Origin: Lentisphaeria bacterium UBA4640
Lineage (GTDB): Bacteria; Verrucomicrobiota; Lentisphaeria; Victivallales; UBA1829
Length of the DNA stretch: 38,394 nucleotides
Assembly (NCBI GenBank): GCA_002405835.1
Contig: DHMO01000040.1
Coordinates: 1-38,394, forward strand
Reading direction: 5' to 3'
Below are positions 15,475 to 22,710 of this stretch, piece by piece. The position numbers and the translations under genes were made by a program. Every line of letters starts with the position of its first letter. The stretch's first letter is position 1. The notes below the pieces were generated by a model that had not been told where the DNA came from, searched no databases, and worked only from the letters and a program-made list of their open reading frames with translations.

Positions 15475-16884
15475 ATGGATCTGACGCTCCATTACAAACA
15501 GTCGCTTGCATTTTCGAGCGAGGCGACGGAGATCCTGTATGGCGGCGCGGCGGGCGGCGGGAAGAGTCATCTGCTGCGCGTCAAAGCCGTTTCCCTTGCG
15601 CTGAGCTGTCCGAAAACACAGATTTATCTGTTCCGCAGACACTACGCGGAGCTGCTGCGGAATCACATGGACGGACCGAACGGGTTCCGCGTTCTGCTTG
15701 ACGCTTTCCTGAAATCGGGCTATTGCCGGATCACCGGTTCGCCGCCCGTCATCCGCTTCCGCAACGGTTCCGCGATTTTTCTCTGCCACTGCCAGTACGA
15801 GCGCGACGTCATGAAGTATCAGGGCGTGGAAATCCATGCGCTTCTGATTGATGAGCTGACGCATTTCAGCGAAGCGGTCTACCGTTCGCTCCGCGCCCGC
15901 TGCCGTGTTCCCTCCGAGCTGAAACGGGGGACGTCTCCGCCGCGTCTTCCGCTCGTCTTGAGCGGCGCGAATCCCGGCGGTCCCGGTCATAACTGGGTGA
16001 AGGCGTCGTTCATCGACTTCGCGGTTCCGCTGGAGATCCGCCGGATGCCGAAAACGGAAGGGGGAATGCTGCGTCAGTACATCCCCGCGCGTCTCGCGGA
16101 TAATCCGAGTCTGGATGCGGAGGAGTATTCGGCGCGTCTGCTGGGGTTGCGTTCGCCGTATCTGGTGAAGGCGATGCTGGAAGGTTCCTGGGACATCGTC
16201 GCAGGCGGCATGTTCGACGACCTCTGGGATCCCGACGTGCATGTGGTCGCGCCGTTTGAAATCCCGTCGTCGTGGCGGATTGACCGCTCGTTCGACTGGG
16301 GCGCGTCGAAGCCTTACAGCATCGGTTTTTGGGCGGAGTCGGACGGCTCGGATGCGAAGCTGGACGACGGTTCGGCGTTTCATACTCTGCGCGGCGATCT
16401 CTTCCGCATTGCGGAAATTTACGGCTGGAGCGGCGTTGCGAACGAGGGATGCGGACACTCTCCCGCGGAAATTGCGCGTCTGATTCTGGAGAAGCAGGAA
16501 TTTCTCGGTCTGACCCGCCGGATTCAGCCAGGTCCCGCCGACAATTCGATATTTGATGCTTCCGGCCGCACGTCGATTGCATCGGATATGGAGCGTCTGG
16601 GAATCCGCTGGCAGAGATCGGATAAGTCGCCCGGTTCACGGAAACGCGGCTGGGTTCTGCTGCGTCAGCTGCTGAAGGGCAGCTCCACGCGCGAAACTCC
16701 CGGACTTTTTGTTTTCCGTGGGTGTGCGCAATTTATCCGAACGATCCCGACTCTTCCGCGTGATGTGCGCGATCCGGATGACATTGACACTGCGGCGGAA
16801 GACCATATCGCGGATGAAACCCGTTACCGGATTCTTGCCGTCTCCCGCCGATCGCATTCGGGCGGCGCGTTCGGACTGATTTAA
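15475..16884 (+). CDS. terL: Phage terminase large subunit (469 aa)
   Basis: DNA-packaging motor with an ATPase and a nuclease domain. Walker A GGAAGGGKS is at about 23-31, Walker B LLIDE at about 123-127, and the coupling motif SGANPGG follows. The RNase H-like nuclease shows FDWG (Asp275) and the acidic DPDDIDTAAEDH near 433. Length and all key residues are intact, so it is not obviously decayed. In standard phages terL stands at the front of the head module; here it comes after the head-tail and tail-completion genes, with no small subunit, portal, protease or capsid nearby. A strong terminator follows. Confidence 0.88.
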   Translation: MDLTLHYKQSLAFSSEATEILYGGAAGGGKSHLLRVKAVSLALSCPKTQIYLFRRHYAELLRNHMDGPNGFRVLLDAFLKSGYCRITGSPPVIRFRNGSAIFLCHCQYERDVMKYQGVEIHALLIDELTHFSEAVYRSLRARCRVPSELKRGTSPPRLPLVLSGANPGGPGHNWVKASFIDFAVPLEIRRMPKTEGGMLRQYIPARLADNPSLDAEEYSARLLGLRSPYLVKAMLEGSWDIVAGGMFDDLWDPDVHVVAPFEIPSSWRIDRSFDWGASKPYSIGFWAESDGSDAKLDDGSAFHTLRGDLFRIAEIYGWSGVANEGCGHSPAEIARLILEKQEFLGLTRRIQPGPADNSIFDASGRTSIASDMERLGIRWQRSDKSPGSRKRGWVLLRQLLKGSSTRETPGLFVFRGCAQFIRTIPTLPRDVRDPDDIDTAAEDHIADETRYRILAVSRRSHSGGAFGLI

Positions 16885-16894
16885 GTAAAAAGAA

Positions 16895-16925
16895 GCGGAG
16901 CCGGAACTTGAAATTCCGGCTCCGC
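16895..16925. terminator. Bidirectional rho-independent terminator
   Basis: A perfect 12-bp stem (GCGGAGCCGGAA / TTCCGGCTCCGC) with loop CTTGAAA is followed by ATTTCATTTTTA on the plus strand and TTCTTTTTAC on the minus strand. It serves the convergent terminase and GlmU-family genes. Confidence 0.9.
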
Positions 16926-16945
16926 ATTTCATTTTTAGCGAACGG

Positions 16946-17845
16946 TTATTTTCCGGTGATGTCGTGCTTGACGATGTCGCCGGGAAGGGTGCACTGATCC
17001 GCCCAGATCTTGCGTCCGGGATAAATTGAGGTGTGAATGCCCGTGTGGACGTTTTCGCCGATGATGGAACCGAACTTGCGGCGTCCGGTATCCAGGAGTT
17101 TGCCGCAGACTTTGCTGGTGTGGTTCTTGCCGTCGTGACGGAAGTTCGAGGTGATGGTGCCTGCGCCGAAGTTCGTGTGCTGACCGACGATGCTGTCGCC
17201 GATATAGCTCAGGTGTCCGGCTGCAACTTTGTTCATCAGAATTGAATTTTTGATTTCGACCGCCTGACCGACGTGACAGTTGTCGCCGAGCGATGTGTTG
17301 CCGCGGAAATAGCAGTTCGGACCGATCTTGCAGTTTTTGCCGATCACCGTCACGCCTTCCATGTAGACTCCGGGGAGAACAACCGAGCCTTCCCCGAGAA
17401 TCAGAACGCCGTCTATGTGCGCGCCTTCACGGACCGTTCCCTTGATGCGGCTTTCCGTAATGCCGGAGAGAACTTCTTCGTGGACTTTCAGCAGATCCCA
17501 CGGGTAACGGATGCGGAAGCTGGCGGCGTCGGCGGGAATGCGGATGGCGTCCGCCGGCATTTTGCCGTCTGCGGAACGCCATGCGACGGGCGTATCCTCC
17601 GCATCGGCGACGATGTACGCGCCGGGTTGGGCTGCGAGGGTTGCGAGCAGTTCCTTTGAGGGCCAGAACGCAATGGTTGCCGTGAGCATGTCATTGCTTG
17701 CAAAATCGGCGATTGCGCCTTCCCAGCGGGTGGTAATGACGTCATTGACCGTGGTTCCCGCCATTTCGAGATCGGCGAGGGCGCGGTGGCAGCAGAGCGG
17801 GGCAAGAGTGTCCCGGTTTTCGTCACGGAGAATCTGAATCATCAT
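16946..17845 (-). CDS. GlmU-family sugar nucleotidyltransferase/acyltransferase-like protein (299 aa)
   Basis: Start set at ATG 17845, which overlaps the glmM stop as TGATG with AAAGGAA upstream; the longer frame to 17917 lies inside glmM. The N-terminus (MMIQILRDENRDTLAPLCCHRALADLEMAGTT) resembles the shortened nucleotidyltransferase-like region of GlmU-family proteins seen in Bacteroidetes. It lacks a clear LAAGxGTRM nucleotide-binding loop. The second half (about 140-290) is a left-handed beta-helix of hexapeptide turns (GKNCKIGPNCYFRGNTSLGDNCHVG, then NFGAGTITSNFRHDGKNH), as in GlmU acetyltransferase domains. Coupled to glmM, it likely acts in UDP-GlcNAc synthesis or a related amino-sugar pathway. 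Whether the uridylyl step is retained is unclear. Confidence 0.78.
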   Translation of the reverse strand: MMIQILRDENRDTLAPLCCHRALADLEMAGTTVNDVITTRWEGAIADFASNDMLTATIAFWPSKELLATLAAQPGAYIVADAEDTPVAWRSADGKMPADAIRIPADAASFRIRYPWDLLKVHEEVLSGITESRIKGTVREGAHIDGVLILGEGSVVLPGVYMEGVTVIGKNCKIGPNCYFRGNTSLGDNCHVGQAVEIKNSILMNKVAAGHLSYIGDSIVGQHTNFGAGTITSNFRHDGKNHTSKVCGKLLDTGRRKFGSIIGENVHTGIHTSIYPGRKIWADQCTLPGDIVKHDITGK

Positions 17846-19182
17846 CAGCAGAGTTCCTTTTTGATGTGGTCGCAGAGAACCGCGATCCATTTTCCTGCGA
17901 GTTCCGCGTTGCGGCATTCAACGAGAACGCGGATTTTGTTTTCGGTTCCGGAGTAGCGGATGACGACGCGTCCTTCTCCGGCGAATTCCTTTTCCGCCTG
18001 CGCGATGAGTTCCGGAAGACCGGGGATTTCGGCAACGGGCGGTTTGGATTTGACCTTCATGCTCTCGAGGTGCTGCGGATATTCCTCCATGAATGCCGCC
18101 ATATCGGCGAGAGTCATATTTTTCTCCTTCATGAGCTTGAGAACATGGAGCGCGGAAATAATGCCGTCTCCGGTGGTTGCATAGTCGAGGAAGATCAGGT
18201 GACCGGACTGTTCGCCGCCGAGCTTGATGTTTTTCTCTTTCATGCGCTCGATGACGTAACGGTCGCCGACGGCTGTGATTTCAACGGTGATGCCGGCTTT
18301 CTTCATGGCGGCGATCAGCCCCATGTTGCTCATGCTGGTGACGGCGATGGCGTCGGATGTGAGGCGTCCTTCCGCCTTGTAGTCGAGCGCGCAGAGACCG
18401 ATGATGCGGTCGCCGTTGACCACGTTTCCGTTTGCATCGGAGAAGATGACGCGGTCGGCGTCGCCGTCGAGGGAGATGCCGACGTCGGCGTGATGTTCAC
18501 GGACGAGGCGGCACATCTCTTCGGGGTGTGTGGCGCCGCAGTTTTCGTTGATGTTGGTTCCGTTCGGCGTGGTGGAGATTGCAATGACTTCGACGCCGAG
18601 TTCCTTGAGGATCAGCGGGGCGATGTAGTATGCGGCGCCGTTTGCGCAGTCGAGAACGGCTTTGGTTCCCTTGAGGCTGCGGTTCTGGATGGAGCTTTTC
18701 GCGAATTCGATATATCTTCCGCGCGCGTCGTCGATGCGGTAGGCTTTGCCGATGCGCGAAGGTTTGATTTCGGGCGTTTCGCCGCGGATGATTTTTTCAA
18801 TTTCGTCTTCGACTTCATCGGGAAGCTTGAAGCCGTCGGCGCTGAAGATTTTGATTCCGTTGTCGTCGGACGGGTTGTGGGATGCAGTGATCATGATTCC
18901 GCAGTCCGCGCCCATGGAACGGACGAGGTGGGCAACGGCGGGAGTCGGGAGCGGTCCGATTTCCAGAACGTCCATTCCCATGCTGAGCATGCCGCTGGTC
19001 AGCGCGGTTTCGAGCATGTATCCGGAAACGCGGGTGTCCTTGCCGATCACCGCTTTTGCAATACCGTTTTTGTTAGCATAGATTTGAGCGACAGCTTTTC
19101 CCACTTTGAGCGCAATTTCAGGAGTGATCGGATATTCATTCGCCTTGCCGCGAATTCCGTCGGTTCCAAATAATCTGGGCAT
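17845..19182 (-). CDS. glmM: Phosphoglucosamine mutase (445 aa)
   Basis: Converts glucosamine-6-phosphate to glucosamine-1-phosphate for peptidoglycan and outer-membrane glycan precursors. It begins MPRLFGTDGIRG. It carries the phosphoserine loop ITASHNPSDDNG (about 98-109), the Mg loop DGDADR (about 240) and the substrate-binding RYSGTENKIR near the C-terminus. Length and motif order match GlmM. AAAGGA stands about nine bases before the ATG. It is first in a two-gene unit with the GlmU-family protein, and the shared stop/start gives translational coupling. Confidence 0.96.
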   Translation of the reverse strand: MPRLFGTDGIRGKANEYPITPEIALKVGKAVAQIYANKNGIAKAVIGKDTRVSGYMLETALTSGMLSMGMDVLEIGPLPTPAVAHLVRSMGADCGIMITASHNPSDDNGIKIFSADGFKLPDEVEDEIEKIIRGETPEIKPSRIGKAYRIDDARGRYIEFAKSSIQNRSLKGTKAVLDCANGAAYYIAPLILKELGVEVIAISTTPNGTNINENCGATHPEEMCRLVREHHADVGISLDGDADRVIFSDANGNVVNGDRIIGLCALDYKAEGRLTSDAIAVTSMSNMGLIAAMKKAGITVEITAVGDRYVIERMKEKNIKLGGEQSGHLIFLDYATTGDGIISALHVLKLMKEKNMTLADMAAFMEEYPQHLESMKVKSKPPVAEIPGLPELIAQAEKEFAGEGRVVIRYSGTENKIRVLVECRNAELAGKWIAVLCDHIKKELC

Positions 19183-19258
19183 AACACTGTATCCTTTCTG
19201 CTTGATAACCCTCTTCCGGAAAGAAGACCGCCTCCGGACGGTTCCCGGTTTTGCTTGC

Positions 19259-19300
19259 GGTATACTTTAGGTAAGATACCATGTTAACGCTGAAAAGCAA
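19259..19300 (-). promoter_or_regulatory. Candidate glmM promoters
   Basis: Two overlapping options lie on the minus strand: TTAACA (19287-19282), 17 bases, TATACC (19264-19259); or TTGCTT (19300-19295), 16 bases, TATCTT (19278-19273). Neither is a perfect match. Between them and the glmM ATG is an untranslated leader of roughly 75-90 bases with no feature I recognise. Confidence 0.4.
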
Positions 19301-19354
19301 CTGCACAATGAAAAATTTTACACAAATTCCCGCACGAAACCGTTTCCTCCGGAC

Positions 19355-19372
19355 ATCTTTTCCGGAAAAGAT
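19355..19372. promoter_or_regulatory. 18-bp perfect palindrome abutting a -35 box
   Basis: ATCTTTTCCGGAAAAGAT is fully symmetrical and ends one base before the -35 of the repeat-protein promoter. Position and symmetry suggest a dimeric regulator site. A hairpin role is less likely because no T-run follows. Confidence 0.55.
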
Positions 19373-19400
19373 TTGATTTTGAAAAAACGTGCGGTATAGT
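19373..19400 (+). promoter_or_regulatory. Promoter of the secreted repeat protein
   Basis: TTGATT (19373-19378), a 16-base spacer and TATAGT (19395-19400) stand about 30 bases before the GTG start. Confidence 0.6.
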
Positions 19401-19431
19401 AATGAAATAATTTGAACAGGGGAGTGTATTT

Positions 19432-19845
19432 GTGAAAAGAGTTCTTTTTGCTGTTTTGACGTTTTCCGTTTTCACCGTTTTTTCCGCTGACCGTCAGGTT
19501 TACCGCGACGGTTCCGGACGCGTTGTAGGAACTGTGACCGTTGAGAAGAACCGCACAGTTTACCGCGACGGTTCCGGCCGTGTAACGGGAACCGCGACCG
19601 TGAACGGCAACCGCACGGTGTATCGTGACGGCTCCGGGCGCATGACCGGTTCCGCAACCGTAAACGGCAACCGCACGGTGTATCGCGACGGCTCCGGGCG
19701 CATGACCGGTTCTGCGACCGTGAACGGCAACCGCACAATCTATCGTGACGGTTCCGGCCGCATGACCGGATCTGTTACCGAGGAGCGCAGCGGACGTTCG
19801 GTTTTCCGCGATGCGGACGGACGCAGAAGCGGAACGCTGAAGTGA
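19432..19845 (+). CDS. Small secreted 20-residue-repeat protein (137 aa)
   Basis: The start codon is GTG, with AGGGGAG seven to eight bases upstream. Residues 1-19 form a signal peptide (MKRVLFAVLTFSVFTVFSA). The rest is five tandem 20-residue units of the form RTVYRDGSGRMTGSATVNGN and a degenerate sixth ending SGTLK. The regular YRDGSGR turn, with alternating hydrophobic residues, suggests stacked beta-hairpins, superficially MORN-like. The function is unknown; it may be a periplasmic or surface beta-repeat protein. It has its own promoter and palindrome and no evident operon partner. Confidence 0.8.
   Translation: MKRVLFAVLTFSVFTVFSADRQVYRDGSGRVVGTVTVEKNRTVYRDGSGRVTGTATVNGNRTVYRDGSGRMTGSATVNGNRTVYRDGSGRMTGSATVNGNRTIYRDGSGRMTGSVTEERSGRSVFRDADGRRSGTLK
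19492..19791 (+). repeat. Five tandem 60-bp coding repeats
   Basis: Units begin at 19492, 19552, 19612, 19672 and 19732. Units three and four are almost identical at the DNA level and the first is most divergent, which fits recent internal duplication by slippage or recombination. The reading frame is kept throughout. Confidence 0.9.
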
Positions 19846-20187
19846 CGGATATTTGTTTTTTGAACACAGTGAGCATAGCCTTGTACATGAAAGCTTTAGC
19901 TTGATTTTGAGGGGGAGACACTAGTTAAATGGAAACAGGCTTTTCAAGCCTCAACCCTGTAAAATGTGTGCAATTTCCCGGACGTTATTCTGCCAGCATT
20001 TCTTCAGTGAATTTTTTAGCTGAATTTTCCTCGGTTTGCAGCGAGAAGTCGTATTGATGGATTTGGGCATTCCTTGAATGGGTGAATAAAATGCGAAAAA
20101 TCGCATTATGCGGGAAAGTAGAGTTTTTCACTTGAATTTCTGCCTAGCTGAAATATATTTACCATACCAGACGAAAGGCTATGAAGA
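19846..20187. other. 342-base intergenic region before the filament operon
   Basis: No coding frame was found here. It contains a short stem AGGCTT-TTC-AAGCCT (19937-19951) of doubtful meaning, an inverted repeat AATGCGA-AAAA-TCGCATT (20090-20107) that could be an operator, and the promoter candidate listed separately. Composition shifts here from GC-rich upstream DNA to AT-richer DNA. Confidence 0.5.
20132..20159 (+). promoter_or_regulatory. Candidate promoter of the filament/secretion operon
   Basis: TTGAAT (20132-20137), 16 bases, TATATT (20154-20159), about 28 bases before the first gene of the operon. Confidence 0.45.
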
Positions 20188-20541
20188 ATGCTCAACAGAC
20201 GTTATAGAAAGTTTTCAATAATATTTTGCCTGATTGTGGCGGCTCTGTTTGTTTGCAGAGAATTTCTTCATCCGTTTTTTCATCAAGGAAACAATGGTAT
20301 TGTGGGGAACCCTGAGACCGCGAAATCCTGTCTTCTCTATTTTTCGCAAAACAGTGGACTAGATGAAGATTCTTTCTGTCCGATATGCACAGGAGAATTT
20401 TTTGCAGATGGAAGGTTCCCCAGTATTCTGGAGTTCGCGTTTCTGAATGTAATAGCTACTTTCAAGATTGCTGAAGGCTGTTGCTTTCTCCTGCCTGTTT
20501 GTTTTCGGCCTAGGGGACCGCCCTTTATTGGAAACATTTAA
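20188..20541 (+). CDS. Small membrane-anchored protein with a CPIC motif (117 aa)
   Basis: AAAGG precedes the ATG by about ten bases. One N-terminal membrane helix (about 9-25; FSIIFCLIVAALFVC) is followed by a short extracytoplasmic part with CPIC (about 69-72). A second hydrophobic stretch (FLNVIATFKIAEGCCFLLPVCF) and a C-terminal RPRGPPF complete it. The CxxC plus terminal PRGPP tail recalls DUF2946-type small proteins, whose role is unclear. It is first in the operon direction but separated from the first pseudopilin by 100 bases and a hairpin. It could bind metal or form a disulfide during assembly (inference). Confidence 0.55.
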   Translation: MLNRRYRKFSIIFCLIVAALFVCREFLHPFFHQGNNGIVGNPETAKSCLLYFSQNSGLDEDSFCPICTGEFFADGRFPSILEFAFLNVIATFKIAEGCCFLLPVCFRPRGPPFIGNI

Positions 20542-20591
20542 TGGCAAAGAAATGTTGAAGCGGTCCATAACAGATGGACTTTAATATGAAA

Positions 20592-20618
20592 ATGGATTTC
20601 GCAAGAACGTAAATCCAT
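20592..20618 (+). promoter_or_regulatory. Stem-loop in the leader of the first pseudopilin
   Basis: ATGGATTT and AAATCCAT form a perfect eight-base stem with an 11-base loop. It lies between the small membrane-protein gene and the pseudopilin ribosome site, with no T-run after it. It may be an mRNA processing or stabilising element that sets pseudopilin levels apart from upstream expression. Confidence 0.4.
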
Positions 20619-20643
20619 GCGTACTAAACAGGAGTATTTCCTT

Positions 20644-21453
20644 ATGAAAACACATTTTAAGCGAAAAAATTTTTCGCTCATTGAACTTGTTGTCGTCGTT
20701 GCTATTATGGGAGCTCTGGCGGCACTTATAATTCCTTCGTTCTCTTCTACGGAAAAAGAGGCAAAGGAATCAACAGATGCTTATAACAGCAAGGGAATTG
20801 TGCGTTATGTGCACATGTTTCAAAATGCCAATGATTCTTTCCCTAGCGGATTCCATACAGGGCTTGCCTCTGATGGTACTGCTCCTATGGCTCTGTCAGA
20901 GGCGTTTGGGGTTGAGGATGGTAAAATTGAGGAAGGGGCACCTATCTCAATTGTCGATTTGTCTGATGCTGACGGCGCAAAGTATATTTCTTCTCTCAAA
21001 GCAGCCGGAATCAATTATCTTACAGCAGGAGAGGTTTCCAATGCGGTGGCAACTCCTCTGAAAGACGGCAAAACCTCCATTAAAGCTATTAAGCTGGATC
21101 CCTCCAATGCGATGGCTGGCAATCTTGTCTTTAATGGTCGTAAGCTTTCAGATTGGGTGAAACCTGCTCAATTTGAAATGGGAGCACATGCCGACGATGG
21201 GATTATCATCGCGCTTTTCGTAACGCCGAATGTTGATTGGGAAACAGTCTATTCCGGAGGGTACCACCAGCACGATGATCATGGGCACTTTGAGGTTCGA
21301 AAGGCTTCGAAGATTGCATTGAAAAACACTCCGGTTTCCAATGTTGCAACCAGCGGGTTCAAGTATTATGCATGCCTTTTCAAGCTCAACAATAACGGGA
21401 ATGCGGCGACTCTGATTGGGGCTGTTTCTCCCGATATGGCTGCTGTAGAGTGA
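20644..21453 (+). CDS. Type IV pilin-like/pseudopilin A (269 aa)
   Basis: ATG 20644 is chosen over in-frame ATG 20617 because AGGAG lies eight bases before it. The N-terminal prepilin segment reads KRKN/FSLIELVVVVAIMGALAALIIPSF, with the conserved Glu at +5 but Asn in place of the usual Gly at -1. The soluble domain (about 35-269) is of no recognised family and includes an unusual His/Asp cluster, HQHDDHGH (near 206-213). It is the first and probably most expressed pilin-like subunit of the operon and may be its main filament subunit. It has no H-X9-DG signature, unlike the pseudopilins at the window ends. Confidence 0.82.
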   Translation: MKTHFKRKNFSLIELVVVVAIMGALAALIIPSFSSTEKEAKESTDAYNSKGIVRYVHMFQNANDSFPSGFHTGLASDGTAPMALSEAFGVEDGKIEEGAPISIVDLSDADGAKYISSLKAAGINYLTAGEVSNAVATPLKDGKTSIKAIKLDPSNAMAGNLVFNGRKLSDWVKPAQFEMGAHADDGIIIALFVTPNVDWETVYSGGYHQHDDHGHFEVRKASKIALKNTPVSNVATSGFKYYACLFKLNNNGNAATLIGAVSPDMAAVE

Positions 21454-21466
21454 GAGGTGGCTGCAT

Positions 21467-21928
21467 ATGAAAGAAGACCATGAATTCTTTCGTGATTTTC
21501 TGATCCACAGCGGACGGCGGTATACCGCCGTCCGCAAAAGAATTCTAGATGTGATCTTGAGCTATGAAGGAGATTTTTCCGTTCGGGATCTTCTCCCTTT
21601 GATCAAGGTGGATCAGGTGGCAATCAACAGGGCAAGTCTTTATCGGAATCTGACGATACTGAAGGCCGCTGGATTTATTGAAGATGTTCCGGCTTCTGAA
21701 AGCTTAGGACCAGGTTTTTTCCGTAAAATACAGCATAAAGGGCGAAAAAGTTTTCTTTTTTGTCCAGGATGCCATTCTGATCAGGAATTTTACGACAGAG
21801 AGCTAGACGCCGTTTTGCTCAAGCTCAGCAAACGTTTTCATTTGAATGCAGATTCCATGCGCATCAGAATTGAAGCTCGCCATTTACATGGTAATCATGT
21901 CGTGCCAGTTTTGGAAAACAAAGCTTGA
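21467..21928 (+). CDS. Fur-family transcriptional regulator, divergent (153 aa)
   Basis: GAGGTGG precedes the ATG by about six bases. The winged helix (about 15-75; RRYTAVRKRILDVIL, then INRASLYRNLTILKAAGFIE) is that of Fur/PerR/Zur proteins. CPGCH near 105 could be half of the structural zinc site. The second CxxC and the HHDH-type metal motif are not seen, so metal binding may be reduced or altered; HLHGNH near the C-terminus is the remaining His-rich patch. Sitting between two pseudopilin genes in the operon, it probably controls this operon, which is unusual for such machines. Confidence 0.82.
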   Translation: MKEDHEFFRDFLIHSGRRYTAVRKRILDVILSYEGDFSVRDLLPLIKVDQVAINRASLYRNLTILKAAGFIEDVPASESLGPGFFRKIQHKGRKSFLFCPGCHSDQEFYDRELDAVLLKLSKRFHLNADSMRIRIEARHLHGNHVVPVLENKA

Positions 21929-21961
21929 GAAAAAACTTCGGGAATCAAAAACAGGAAAGTT

Positions 21962-22708
21962 ATGAACATGAAGAAAAATAATTTATCTCTTATAGAACTT
22001 CTTCTCGTAACATCAATACTTGGAGTGTTAGTATCTCTTGTGCTCCCTGAATTCAGAAATGTCAGTACTGAGGCAAAGGCCGAGGCAGCTCGTTTGGAAA
22101 TGCACAAAATACAGCGTGCATTCCAACGTTTTTATGCAGATGTCTTGCCGGTTATGAAAGTAAATAACGATGTTGTCGGCAAAACGAAATCTACAAACAA
22201 ATACCTGCATGATATTGCACTTTATGGATTATGGCCACTTCTGATGAAATCCCATCCGAATAATCTTTTTTCCTATAGTTCTTATTCGTTTGAATCCGGG
22301 TTTGGAAGCAGAGCGCCGTATTTGGAGGCTGAAGGGGTTGTTGAGATTGCGGACCCCAAGATAACCTATACTTTTTCAGGTGGTGAATTCGGAGGGCAAG
22401 CTACAGGAAATTCTGGAATAAAAATTCCGGTTATCAAAGATCCGTATGGAGGATATTACCGTGTGCTATGCCCAGAGACGAGGAGTGTAGGGGATGGAGG
22501 AAGTAACCTTGTTCAGGAATATAAAAGACTTCAGCGCCTTGTTCTTGTTTGCACAGGGCCGAATTTAAAACTGGATACGGCAACGTCATCTTTTATAGAT
22601 AAAGATGATGTTTCTTATATTCGAGATTTGAACGGAGATGATATAGTGGCTCAAGGAGACGATATCGTAATACGTCTCTTGCCGACAAGGATTTTACAGG
22701 AGAGATGA
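21962..22708 (+). CDS. Pseudopilin B (248 aa)
   Basis: The prepilin segment KKNN/LSLIELLLVTSILGVLVSLVLPEF has Glu at +5 but Asn at -1 and Leu at +1, both atypical. A long alpha-helix continues to about residue 60. The C-terminal domain has DPYGGYYRVLCP, recalling the DxWGxP-like region of GspG pseudopilins, and an acidic DLNGDD loop that may bind calcium. AGGAAA precedes the start. It overlaps or abuts the next pseudopilin gene, so the two are made together. Confidence 0.8.
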   Translation: MNMKKNNLSLIELLLVTSILGVLVSLVLPEFRNVSTEAKAEAARLEMHKIQRAFQRFYADVLPVMKVNNDVVGKTKSTNKYLHDIALYGLWPLLMKSHPNNLFSYSSYSFESGFGSRAPYLEAEGVVEIADPKITYTFSGGEFGGQATGNSGIKIPVIKDPYGGYYRVLCPETRSVGDGGSNLVQEYKRLQRLVLVCTGPNLKLDTATSSFIDKDDVSYIRDLNGDDIVAQGDDIVIRLLPTRILQER

Positions 22709-22710
22709 AT

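Noticed and set aside
15124..16458. Minus-strand 444-residue open frame
   Set aside because: It is antisense to the tail-terminator-like gene and terL, Arg-rich, with no motif.
17866..19173. Plus-strand 435-residue open frame
   Set aside because: It lies wholly antisense to glmM; the low-complexity D/V/F/G content is typical of a shadow frame.
19492..19791. CRISPR-like repeat array
   Set aside because: The 60-bp units are contiguous coding repeats in one frame, with no spacers.
20071..20088. Sigma-54 like TGGGC-N5-TTGAA element
   Set aside because: The -12 GC is missing and no enhancer-binding regulator is nearby; a sigma-70-like promoter fits better.
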